Position numbers and translations under genes: made by a program. This document shows, piece by piece, positions 14,051 through 26,600 of a DNA stretch of 64,000 bases. Each line of letters starts with the position of its first letter. Positions within the stretch are counted from its first letter, which is position 1. The stretch lies in NCBI GenBank assembly GCA_965112735.1, contig OZ218962.1, positions 1,364,001-1,428,000 of the forward strand. Direction: 5' to 3'. The notes beneath the pieces were generated by a model that worked only from the letters and a program-made list of their open reading frames with translations, was not told the DNA's origin and ran no database searches. This stretch comes from Phaeosaccion multiseriatum (Eukaryota > Ochrophyta, other classes).

Positions 14051-16953
14051 TCATATCAGCGTGCGAATGGCGGTCATGTGCCGCTGCAGCTGCAAGTCAA
14101 GGCGGCTCCGGCTGCTGCTGCTGCTGATGCTGTTGCTGTTGACGTTGATGTTTCCGAGAGGAGAAGCCTCACTGCAACAGCTGCGAGACCCTGATGGGGC
14201 ACATACATCGCCCCTCTCATCGGTCTCATGGCCCTGGTCGCTGCAGCTGCTGCGGGCTCTATGACTAGCTAGGGCACCAGTAGTCGCCCCCGTCACAGTG
14301 ACCCGGTGGAGCAAGATCGCCAGCTTGCTGCCGGTCGAAGAGGAAGCGTTGGTCGTACGGAGGGGGGGCAAGGAGACATGCGCAGGAGCCATCTGTGACT
14401 CCGAGTGGATGGAGGGAGGGTTGGAGGGAGGAAGGAAGGAAGGCACGGGCACGGCACGTTGGACAAACGAAGCAAAACGAATCACTCCTTTGGCCCTCCT
14501 CACTACCACTGCACGCTGCGTCATACATGAGGAGAGAGTGGGGGGAGAGAGAGAGAGAGAGGAGAGCGAGAGAGAGACAGAGAGAGGGAGCTTCCACCGT
14601 CTGCGTCTGAAACGTACCTGAAAGGCGGAACAGTCCCCTCCTGGCGATGAGCGCTGCGTGTGGCGCAGCAGGACCCACGCACACGAGGAGGCCGCCACAC
14701 GTACATGTCCGTCTTTGTGATCCAAGGCCTTGCCAAGCAGGTCGTCCGCGTGGTCCAAGAGCTGAGGAAAGAGGAGGAGGAGGAGGAGGAGGAGGAGGAG
14801 GAGGAGGAGGAGGAGAGAGGAGGAGGAGGAGGAGGAGGAGGAGGAGGAGGAGGAGGAGGAGGAGGAGAAAGAGGAGGAGGAGGAGGAGGAGGAGGAGGAG
14901 GAGGAGGAGGAGGAGGAGGGGGAGGAGGAGGAGGAGGAGGAGGAGGGGGAGGAGGAGGAGGAGGAGGAGGAGGAGGAGGAGGAGGAGGAGGAGGAGGAGG
15001 AGGAGGAGGAGGGGGAGGAGGGGGAGGAGGAGGAGGAGGAGGAGGAGAAAGAGGAGGAGGAGGAGGGAGGGGGAGGGGGTGATAGTGGACAGACATCAAG
15101 AGATGTACAGGCATGAAGAGGTGTATAGGTATGAACAGGTGCAATCTTACGCCATGGCACCGTCAAGGAGGGAGGGATGAGGGGGGAACGACATCAAGCA
15201 GTGATCCCTCCATTGGTGTGCCACACACCCCACACCCAAGGAGGGATACACCCCCCCTAAGGCATGGACAGAGCAGCTACAGAGCAGCTACATGGCAGCT
15301 ACAGAGCAGCTCCAAAACAGCTCCAGAGCAGCTCCAGAACAGCTACAGAACAGCTACAGAACAGCTACAGAACAGCTACAGAACAGCTACAGAGCAGCTC
15401 CAGAACAGCTCCAGAACAGCTACAGAGCAGCTACAGAACAGCTACAGAACAGCTACAGAACAGCTACAGAACAGCTATAGAGCAGCTACAGAGCAGCTAC
15501 AGAACAGCTACAGAACAGCTACAGAACAGCTACAGAACAGCTACAGAACAGCTATAGAGCAGCTACAGAACAGCTATAGAGCAGCTACAGAACAGCTCCA
15601 GAACAGCTACAGAACAGCTACAGAGCAGCTCCAGAACAGCTCCAGAACAGCTCCAGAACAGCTACAGAACAGCTATAGAGCAGCTACAGAACAGCTACAG
15701 AACAGCTACAGAACAGCTATAGAGCAGCTACAGAACAGCTACAGAACAGCTACAGAGCAGCTCCAGAACAGCTCCAGAACAGCTCCAGAACAGCTCCAGA
15801 ACAGCTACAGAGCAGCTACAGAGCAGCTACAGAGCAGCTCCAGAACAGCTCCAGAACAGCTCCAGAACAGCTCCAGAACAGCTACAGAGCAGCTACAGAA
15901 CAGCTACAGAGCAGCTCCAGAACAGCTCCAGAACAGCTACAGAACAGCTCCAGAACAGCTACAGAGCAGCTACAGAACAGCCCGGGAATCATCGCTCACC
16001 TGAGACGCCGCCCCTCTTGCACGGCACAAATTCCGCAGCAGCAGCAGCGCGAGTGTGAGCAGCGGCAAGACCAGGCTACCGCTAGAAGACGCCTGGCCTC
16101 CATCCCTGCCTCCCTCCCTACCTCCATCCCGGCCACAAAGGCGAGTAGCGAGGTGGACCACATCCACTAGCAGGCCTGGGATGGTGACCTAAGGAGGGGG
16201 GGGGGAGAGGGGGGGGAAGAAGAGAGACAAGAGAGACAAGAGGGGGATGCAATCAATCCGTGAGTATGTAGACGCAAGGACGGCATACCGTTAGCCTGTT
16301 GCGTTCACTCACTTTGGAGGTTCGGAAGGCGTTGAACACGAGAGTTGTAGACCCCGCCAAGGCATCGCTGCCGATATGGAGGGTGCTAAGAGGGGGGGAG
16401 AGAGGGAGGGATGAGAGGGAGAAAGAGAGAGAGAGAGACAAGCAAGAGGGGTGAGCGCGGTAGAGGTGTGAGAGAGGGACAGACAGAATGATGGAAGGAG
16501 GAAAAGGCCCCCAACGATGCAAGGAGACGACACAAGAAGCGGAGACCAATGCCCGCAGTCCACTGCCTCACTCACTCATTCACTCCCTCTCTCGCTCCCT
16601 CCCTCACTCACTCCCTCCCTTCCTCACTCACTCACTCACTCCCTCACTCATTCACTGCCTCTCTCACTCTTTCCCTCCCTCCCGCACTCACTCACTCACT
16701 CCCTCCTAGTCTCACCTGTTGACCAGCACAGCTGCGATGGCATTGAGGCTGTGCAGATCGGGCCTGGAGAGGAAGGTCTTGCTGCCCAAGGCGCTGAGCT
16801 TGAGAGCGCAGTCGGAGAAGAAGTGGCACTGAGACATGGCGGCACGGCACTCCGCAGACACCGCGGCGCTCTTCAGCACATCTCGGCACCTGTGCCACAC
16901 GCACACACACGTACGCACCACACACGCAGGCACATACATACACACACACACGT

Positions 16954-16994
<41 letters not shown>

Positions 16995-17306
16995 CGCACG
17001 AACGCACATATATACATACACACGCATGAGAGGGGGAGGGGGGGAGGTCAGAGGCACCACAATAAGAAAGGGGACGAAACGACACGGGATGGCAGTGGAC
17101 GGGATCACACGTACACACGTGATCTCTTGTTGGTGTTGGGTAGGTGGTCTAATGAACTGAGACTGAAACTGAGACCGAGACTGAACTGAAACTGCAAACA
17201 CATACATGTCCATGAGGGCGGGGCGAGTGTTGCTCCCGAGGAGGGCGGCCATGATGCGGTGCAGCAGCGTGTGGGTGTGGCTCGAGCGCCGCACCTTGTT
17301 GCTGCC

Positions 17307-17338
<32 letters not shown>

Positions 17339-20300
17339 CCATAAGAGTAGTCTGACTCTGGCCCGGCCCTGAGGAGGGTGATGAGCAGCGGAGGGGGGAG
17401 GGTCTGATGTGAGACAGGGCAGGCCAGCATGCGCAGTGTAGAGGGACTGCGCTGTTGTGGATCACATTGCATCACATCCCAAGCCGGTCCGTAGGTGCAG
17501 TCATCTTCGCTCTGCTTGTGTCGGGTCTGGTCTTTCCTTCCTTCCTTCCTTCCTTACCTCCTGCCTGGCGAGAAGCGGCGGGACCCGTGTAGAGGAGAGC
17601 ACGCTTGCTCTGTTCCGTGTCGTCACATGGACAGTGGAGTGCGGGCATCATCAGTAGGGAGCAGAGAGCAGGGAGAAGGGAAGAAAGAGTGTCAGGGTCA
17701 AGGTGTGCCCACAGGGTAAAATCTTAAAAGGCACACAAAGGGCCTCCCTCCTTCCTTCCCTCCCTCCCTTCCTCCCTCCTCCTCTCTCTCTCCCTTCCTC
17801 TCTCTTCCTCCCTGCCTTCCTCGCTCCCCCCCTCTCTCTCCCTCTCTTTCCCTTCCTCCCTCCCTCGCTCCCTCTCTCCCTCCATCCCTCCGTCCGTCCC
17901 TCCCTGTACGACCAGGGGGGCGGTCACCGCGGCTGCCTCTCCATCACCCCCATACCTAACGCAAGCAAGCAAGCAAGCGTACCTCTGCATTGCCTTGCAT
18001 CAGATTGAGGAGTGGTTGGAGCAGCCCCTGCAACAGACCATCGTCTCCGTTGGACTGCTCACGAGACAGAGCGATGGGCCACAGTCGCCACAGCAGCTGA
18101 GGGACCTCCAAAGCAACCACCTTCGCAACGGCAGGGGGGAGGGAGGGAGGGAGGGACGGATGGTGGGAGGGAGAGGCATAGAGGGGGGGGCGGGAGGAGG
18201 CGCATGGAGAGAAGAGAGAGGGAGAGTGTGAGAGAGAGGGAGGGAGAGGGAGAGAGAGATAGACAACAGGCACGGTACAGCGCAGAGCGGAGGGCGGAGG
18301 AAGGAAGATCAGTCAGCGACACATCATCACTGAAGTAGAGCAGCAGCAGCGCAGCAGTAGCAGCAGTAGCAGTAGCAACAGCAGTAGCAGTTGGTGATAC
18401 AGCAGCAGCAGCAGCAGATTGACCGATGCCTCTTCCTTGAGAATCGAAAGTCAAAATAGAGAGTCTCACCTGAGCCTGTCCCTCTGGGCACGAGAGCAGC
18501 ACACTGGCGAGCAGCGACAAGGTCTGCCCACAGAGGGCGGCAGTGTCAGAGTCAGTGCCAGTGTCATGACCGCTGCCCCTACGCACTCCGCCCGCCGCCT
18601 TCAGAGACAAGCTGCTGCTGTCCGCGATACTGTCCGCGACGCTGCTGCTGCTGCTGCTGATAGCGCTGCTGCTGGCAACTCCAACAGTGCTGGCAGTGGC
18701 TCCAAGGGCTGTGGAGGATGAAAACATGAATGACAGGGAAGGCCAGGGGAGGAGCAGGGAACGGAAAAGGGAAAACGTGGGGTGAGGCTTTGGAAGTTTG
18801 GCGGGCAGCGAGCGATGAGTGTACCTACTGATACGCTTGCGTCGCTTTCCTTTGCGCGTGCGTGCGTGTGCTTACCTCCGTCAGCACCCACGCCCATGTC
18901 CATGCCTGCCGCCCCGTCCTCGGTCAGAGGCAGGCTCCGGGCTGGACTTCCCTTGACGCAGTGACTCAGCGGCAGTCTGTGGCGACTCAACCTGGTACCG
19001 TTGCCATAGCCCTTGGCCTTGGCCTTGGTCTTGGTGTTGGTGTTGGTGTTGCTGGGTCCGCTACTGCTGCTGCTGTTGCTGTTGTTGTTGCGTGCCTCCC
19101 TCTGTGCCTCGAGCGTGAACATACCGATGAGCCGGACGAGGTGCTGAGCTATGCAGGGCACAACACCTTCAGAGAAGGGAAGACAAGAAAAGGGGGTGGC
19201 GTGTGTGAGTGTGAGTTAGTGTGCACGTATGTGTGAGTTTGGGTGTATGCGGGCGGGTGGGGGTGGGTGCGTGCGCGCGGGCGTGTGTAAGTATGTCAAG
19301 GGCCGGCGAGAAAGAGCCAACCAACTCGGTGGCGAAAGAAGAAATCCCCCCCCAATCAAAGCACTGAAAGTCCATTGACAAGATCAGACCCACACCTGCA
19401 CTCAAACCAGAGGCATCTCTCAACCCACAAGTTCCGTGCTGTAACTGTAACTGTAACTGTAACTGTAAATGTAACTGTAGCTGTAACTCTACCTGCGTCC
19501 AGAGCTTCCCGTTGGAGCGTCGGACTCCGTTCAAGCAGCGCGCACAGCAAGCGCACCCGCCCCGACCCCTCCTGCGAATGGATGCGTTGGCTGCTCCTCT
19601 GGCCCGTCCTCTGGTCTGCCCTTTGGTTCAGGTGCAGGCTGCCATACAAGCCTGTCAGGCGTCGCACCACCCCTCTTGCGGCGGGCGAGGCCAGGTCCAG
19701 CCTCACCCTCCTGCGAGGGATGGCAAGGAGGGTAAGCAGCAGCTGCTGAGCATGTGCGTACAATGCGCAGAGGGAGGTGTCGTCATTGTCGTTGGGCACC
19801 GCCCCTCCCTCCCCCCCCGCCCCTGCTCCTGCTTGTCGTGCTCGTCCTCCTTGCCGACGCTCACTGCCCCTGTCACCATCCCCATCAGCTGCCATCGTCC
19901 CACTTGGCGGGCCGCACGAGAGCATGAGACGATGCACCACGTCCAGGAGGGCGTTAGGCACTGTGGAGGCATCCGCCAGTAAGTCAGTAGCCCAGACTCT
20001 GCCCCCCCCTGCCTGCCACTGTCTGCTGCCATCGCTCCCCTCTCCGCTCGTGGCGTCCCACTCAAGCAGCTGAGAGAGAGCGGCACACGCGTGACACGCA
20101 AAAGCCCGCTCAAAGGGAGACAGACAAGAGCCACTTGCTGCTGTAGCACCTACTGCTGCTGCTGTATCACCATCTCTTCCTGACGGGAGGAGCCCTTTCG
20201 TGTACCGCACCAGGCCCCTCACGAGAGCAGTCAGCACGGGTGTGTGCTGCAACAGGCCCGCCCGGGCCTCTGGTGTCTGTGCCAGCACCACTCGGAGGAA

Positions 20301-23300
20301 CAGCAGCGCTTGCAGCTGGGTATGCTTCACCTCTGAGCCTTGCAAAGTTTGCAGCCGGGCGGATGCGATGGTGTTCCAGCCCTCGCTTGCCTCCTCGCTG
20401 CTAGGAAGAGCAAGAGCTGCCGTCATGCCAGCACTGTGGCGAGACGCGCTCTGCAGGAGACCGTGTACTCGGTCGCTGTCTAGCAGCTTCACGCAGCAAG
20501 ACAGGCAGCTCCTCATGTCCGACTGCTGCTGCTGCTGCATCACCAACAGCTGCTGACGATGCTCGTCGTCACCATCGTCCTCCTCCAAGGCATCATCATC
20601 ATCATCCGTCTTGTGAGCTTGCACCGCAGCTTCTCGCAAGGCCTGCAAGGTGCAGCCGAACAACGGCAAACAGAGCTCCTGCTCCTGTCCAAACCATTCT
20701 ACCCCCTGCACCCCGTCTCCATCCTCTTGCCTCTCCTCACCAGCAGACAGACTGGCGGCCATTCGCCTGCCTAGGGTGACTCCCAACTTCGCCAGACTCC
20801 AACTTGTCGCCGCCCCGACTCCTCCTCCCTCCATCCGCGCCTTCCCCCCATCTTCGAATAGAGACCGAGACCGAGTCAGAGGCAGAGACACAGGTCCATC
20901 AGAAGGTCCGCCATGACGATCGCGTTCTAGCTTGTCGAGCTTGTGTAGCGTGAGGATAAAGCGCAGAGCGGAGCAGTGCACGGTGTGGGCCTCGCAAGGG
21001 TCCGTTGCGCAGCGGATGGCGGCCGATAGGGCTCCTGTGGGGCCCACGGCGTGTGCAAGCTGAGCGACGGAGGGAGGAAGAGGAGGAGGAGGAGGAGGAG
21101 GAGGAGGAGAAGATGGAGAAGAAGAAGGAGGAGGAGGAGGGGGAGGAGGAGGAGGAGGAGGAGGAGGAGGAGGAGGAGGAGGAGGAGGAGGAGGAGGGGG
21201 AGGAGGAGGAGGAGGAGGAGGAGGAGGAGGAGGAGGAGGAGGAGGAGGAGGAGGAGGAGGAGGAGGAGGAGGAGGAGGAGGAGGAGGAGGAGGAGGAGGA
21301 GGAGGAGGAGGAGGAGGAGGAGGAGGAGGAGGAGGAGGAGGAGGAGGAGGAGGAGGAGGAGAAGGAGGAGGAGGAGGAGGAGGAGGAGGAGGAGGAGGAG
21401 GACAAGGAAAAGCTCGTCAAAACCGAAGGAAGGCAGGGGGGAAGGCGTTTCCATGGCAATGGGTCGGTCGCTTCATGCGCTACTCTGCTCATACTCATCA
21501 GGGGGGCTTCACTCACTACTCACTGTCCTGACACTCATACTCACAACATGCACTACTTTACTCGCACGTATAGACCTGACACTTACCCCTCACTACTCAA
21601 TCCTCACTACTCACTGTCCTGACACTCTTTACTCACTCCTCACTACTCACCAGGGCTTCTCTACTGGCTTTGATGCGTGCGAGCTCCGCAGCAGCCGCCA
21701 AGGCCAAGCCTCGCACGGACGCCTCGCGATCGCAGAGCAGGCGACCGATCCAGGACAGTTCTGCGAAGGCGCTCTCGTCGGTCAGCACGCTGTCATCACA
21801 CCATACTAGCAGCGAGTGCAGACACAGCAGCGCGGCTTTGGTCCAGCCTTTGCGCCGCCACGAGTCAGGCACGCGGTGTCTGTCGAAGCAAAAGGAGACC
21901 AAATGAGACCAAAGGAGACCAAGGGAGACCAAAGGAGACCAAGGGAGACCAAAGGAGACCAAGAGAGACAAAGGCCGGAGGGCAGGAGAGGATGAGAGCA
22001 TGAGAGGAGGGACGGCAGTGGATGGCAACGAAGGAGAGGACATTGTGGGCGGTGTCTGCGCCTTCCCTTCGCCGTATTGTACTCACAGAGACATGGCTCT
22101 CATGCAGGCCCCCACGGCAGGGACGAGCAGGTTGCGCCCTGCCGGTGCCCAAGTAGAAGAAGATGCCCCCTCGCCCCCCGTCCCCTTGGCGAGAAGGCGC
22201 AGGAAGGGTGTCTTGCCAACATCCGCAAAGAGACAGAGCAGCTCCGTGGCGAGGCAGCGGCAGCGATAGCGCTCCAAAGCGTCCTGCGTGGCCGCCCCTG
22301 TATCACCAACTGCCCCATCATAGAAGGGGTCCGCGTTGCTCCGGCGGCTCTGCCCTGATGATGGCGTAGAATCAGCAGCCGCGAGGAGGAGGTCGCGGCT
22401 GCTTCCCATGCAGAGGTAGTCATACACGAGCACCGCCGGTAAGCCCGCTTGCAGCGCGGCGAGGAGCACCGTAGAGGTATACGAGCCCCCGCACCGGCAC
22501 AGCCTAAGCAGCAGCTGGAGAATGCCACGCCGCAATTGCCACAAGCCACAAGGAGGAAGAGAAGATCCGAACCCCCTCCCCTCGGACCGCCGCTGCTGGT
22601 CTTGGGGAGCACCCGACGTCCACACAGGGGAAGCTTCCGAGCACGACAGCACGTGCACAAAGCAGGTGCTCAGCCCTCCTCCGGCCAGAGACACCACATC
22701 GGCTCTAGTGAGCGCAGGCACGAGGTTGCCTATGAAGACGACCGTCAAGAGCAACACGCGGCGGTCTTTGGGAGTGGAGGGAGGCCGCCTGAGAGGGGAG
22801 GGGAGAGGAGAAGAGAGGACAGGAAGGAGAGGGCCAATCAATCTCTGGCCTTACCTCGCCAGTCGCGGGGGGGACTTACGTGAGGAAGCGCTGGAAGGGC
22901 TCTCGCCACCCTGTGTGGCTGACAAATGCACTCTGTAGGGGGGGGGAGAGGACCAAGTAAGGATGGAGCGTAAAGGAGCAAAAGAGATGGGGGACAGAGC
23001 AAACACATGCCATCAACGTCAAAGGGTTGGTTACCAATGGTTACCTCTCTTGCTGACCACCAGGACAAAGTCTCATGGTCCGTCAGGCCTCCCCCCCCCC
23101 TTACCTTGTGACAAGGGTCCGTAAGGAGCCACAAGCTGGCCTGATGAAGAGAGGCGGCGAACGCCGAGTGGCTCTTCGACTTGGACAGAGCTGCGAGCAG
23201 TCGCGACACGCTGTCAACCGTACTCTCTGGCAGGGCAGCAGCAGTTGGTGATACTGCAACAGAGCTCTGCCTCGGCCTCTTGCGCCCCCGTTTCTCTCTC

Positions 23301-23589
23301 TCCCTCGCCAGGACCGCCCCCCATGCCGCTCTGACGGACGCTCCTTCCTCCTCCTCAGGCCCGTAGGGAGGAGCTCTCGCCCCGCTCTTTCTGGTTTCCG
23401 CCTCCTCATCATCACGCTCCCCCACCTCAAGCACGAGAACAGAGGGCACGACCACGCCTGTGGTGGTCGAGGTCGGACCACTGCCGCCAACGGTACAATG
23501 CGGCGGGCGCTGCTTGCTTTGACCCGCACTGCCCCTCTCGAGCTGCTCCTCCTTCCCATATGCTGACATTGAGCTGGCCACTCCTGAAA

Positions 23590-23665
<76 letters not shown>

Positions 23666-26600
23666 CGACGACGCCACTGCAGATGTGTCCTCAACCTCCG
23701 CGAAGCAAGGCCGGAAGGACTTGTACACAACGGAAGGGATAACGAGGCACTCCTCCGTGCGGTGTGCCACAGCCAACGCCCTCTGCGAGTACGAGTAGGA
23801 GGACTCCGACTCGGGGTACTCTCTTACCCTTTGAGTGGAGCGAGTGGGGCCGTCGTCCAACAGCCACGCGTCCACATGCAGAGCAAGGAAGCTCACCACG
23901 CCGGCCATGAGCTTTCTCACGTCTGTACGCACGTGATACACAAAGCGGAGAAGCGGTAGCACAGAGAAGGACTCCTGCTGCTGCTCCTGCCCCTCCTGCC
24001 CCTGTGGCGGGGATGGGGGGTCCAATGTGAGCATGTTGCGTACGGGAGCAAGCTTCCACACCATGGCCCACAAGAGACGCATGTGGGAGTGCTGATTGGT
24101 GCACAGCGGGTCGGCCAGCAGCTTCCACACAGCTGCCAGCAGATCGCGGCACGTCTGCTGGTGGTGCAGCCCCTCCTCCTGACCCCTCTCCCGGCCCCTT
24201 CTGACCTCGCCCTTGCCGCCCCTGTTGGTCTTCTCGCCCTTGCTCTGGCCCTCCTGCAAAGGAGGTGAGAGCAGCAGGGCACAGAGCTGATCTGAGGCCG
24301 TGGCTCGAAGGCGGTCCTCGTCCTCGAAGGGGCCGGACTGAAGCACACGGAGCAGGTTTCGCATGTGCCCCCCCTCGAGGCTCGACACGCGCGCACCCAC
24401 ACCTCCTCCTCCTCCCGCGGCTGCTGACGGTGGTGGCGAGAGGAGCGGTGTGGGCTGCGGCGGGGGTGCGGGTTGGAAGAATGGGTCCTCCACCCACTCA
24501 AACGCGGCGTGTGCGGGGGACGGGAGGCTGTCCAGATCGTAGCAAGCGACTCGGTCCCCTCCGTCTCCTGCGTGTCCAGATAGCGCCGCTGCTTGGGCCC
24601 GGGCCTGACCTTGGCGGGCCGTGAGGTGACTGGCGAGGGTGCGAGACGACAGCGCTCGGACCGCCGGAGACCTGAGTAGCAAAGCAGAGCAGGAGCAGCA
24701 GCAATGGGAGGAGGAGGCGGAGGAGGAGGAGGAGGAGGAGGACGAGGAGGAGGAGGAGGAGGAGGAAGGAGGAGGGGGGGGGGGGGGAGAGGGGGGCGGG
24801 GAAGAAGGAGGCAAGTGACTCACTAGGGTTTACCAAGAGGCGCGCGCTCGCCAGCACAAATGCCAGCAAGTGTGTGCAAGTAAAGTGAAGTTGTACAAGG
24901 GTGGTGTGGGGTGAGCGCCGCTCGTGTGCACATACACTCCACATACGCCCATCACTCACAGATGCAGTAAACCGCGGAGGCAGCCCCTGAGGCGTTCATC
25001 AATGGGCCCGCTGCGCACGAGCACATCCAGTGCCATCTGTACGTTCTCCCCACCCCCCTCCAGCAGTTCCAGCAGCGGCACCATGGGCAGCAGAGCTCGC
25101 AGTAGCTGCTGGTGCCCGCTGAGAAGACACCCCTGAACCCCTCCCTGCTCCTGTCTCTGTCTCTGTCCCTGCCCCTGCCCCTGCCCCTGCCTGGGCGTGG
25201 GAGGCTCGGGCTGTTCCTCCTGGGACGCCAAGAATAGCCCGCAACAGTGTTGGATGACAAGGAGCGCGGCTCCCCTGAGCTCTGCAGTAGTAGAGGAGGA
25301 GGAGGAGGAGGAGGAGGAGGAGGAGGAGGAGGAGGAGGAGGAGGAGGAGGAGGAGGAGGAGGAGGAGGAGGAGGAGGGCAAGCCTTCTGCTGCCCCCTCC
25401 CTCGCTTCCAGCGCAGACCATGTCGGCACCTCTGCTGCTGCTGCTGCTGCTGCACCTGCTGCTGCTTCCCCTTGGGGAGATGGGTCGCGCCATTTCCGTT
25501 GGAGGGACTCCGTCAAGAGGATGTAAAGCACCCTGTTGACCCGCGGGATGTCGAGCTGCTCTTGCTCTCCCCTTCGCTCAGTCTGGCGCGGGAGTGGCGT
25601 CGGCAACACCAGCCCCTTGGCAAGGAGTGCACGCCGCTGCATCAGGGTGGGGTGCAGCAAAGAGCCGTGACACGAATGCGACAACGTGGTGGGGAAGAAG
25701 AGAGGCCCCATCTGCTGACACATGTGCTCCGCCGCGGGTAATTCCCTCCCCCTTCCCTCCACCACCAGCGCGAGCATGGAGTGCGTGCTCGCGGCGAGGC
25801 CAAGCTGCGGCGACGTGAGAAGCTGCACAAGAAGCCTCTCCGCCCTCTCTGCCCAGCCCAGCAGGAGGAGGGCCCAGTCGCCCAACAACGCCGTGTCCGT
25901 ATCATCCATGTCGGTGGTGGGGGTGGTGAGTTTCGTGTGGGCCCACAGCAGCACGGTGGCGGCGACAAGGCGAGGCTCGAGCACGTGGTGCAACAGCTCG
26001 TGCGATTGCTCTTGCCTCTCCAGCAACGCCTCCACAGCCGAGGCCCTGCGCTTGCCCTGGCCCTCACTCGATGAGGTGTCGTCTACGAAGAACGATGCCG
26101 ATCGCTCCTCCGAGACGGCCCCCGGCACTGGCCCTGGTGCTCCCGAGTCTGTCGAGCAGTGCTGCTGGATTCCCGTAAGGACCCCCTCCCCAGCAGCAGC
26201 AGTAGGCGAGGGCAGTGCCTGCTGACGCGCTACCTCCACAACGTCGCGTATCCGCTCCAGCTGCCTCACCGGGCCCGGCTCCAGATGCCTGAGGAGCGAC
26301 AAAAGCGTCAAATGGCCCTCACCCTCGACCTCTTCGTTCGCCTCAGCCTCCAGATGGGTAGAATCAGAGTCCTCCGCTGCTGCATCTCCATTTGTTCCTT
26401 CCTCGCTTCTATCCCCCACTATGGTCTGCCTCGGGGAAGAGGGAGAGGGTGCAAGCAGCCACGTGCGCCGAAGCCGCCGAAGCAGCAACTGCACAACACA
26501 GGCCGGCACGCCGAACTTTAAAGAGCCTTGGCTCGCTTGGTCTTCGGTGGCTCTTCGCTGGTCCTCCTCCAAGCAGAGCTGAGCCAAGGGCACTCGCCGC

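Noticed and set aside
14521-15144. Proline-rich and polyserine/polyglutamate open frames at 14.5-15.2 and 21.0-21.6 kb
   Set aside because: They are translations of GGA/TCC arrays in introns, open in all frames because the repeats lack stops.
15270-15981. Possible CRISPR array
   Set aside because: Repeats are 11 bases with no unique spacers, and the genome is eukaryotic.
15113-16003. 296-residue open frame of [11 protein letters not shown] repeats
   Set aside because: It is produced by the 11-bp minisatellite, which is open in all three frames, and lies inside a rotatin intron on the opposite strand.
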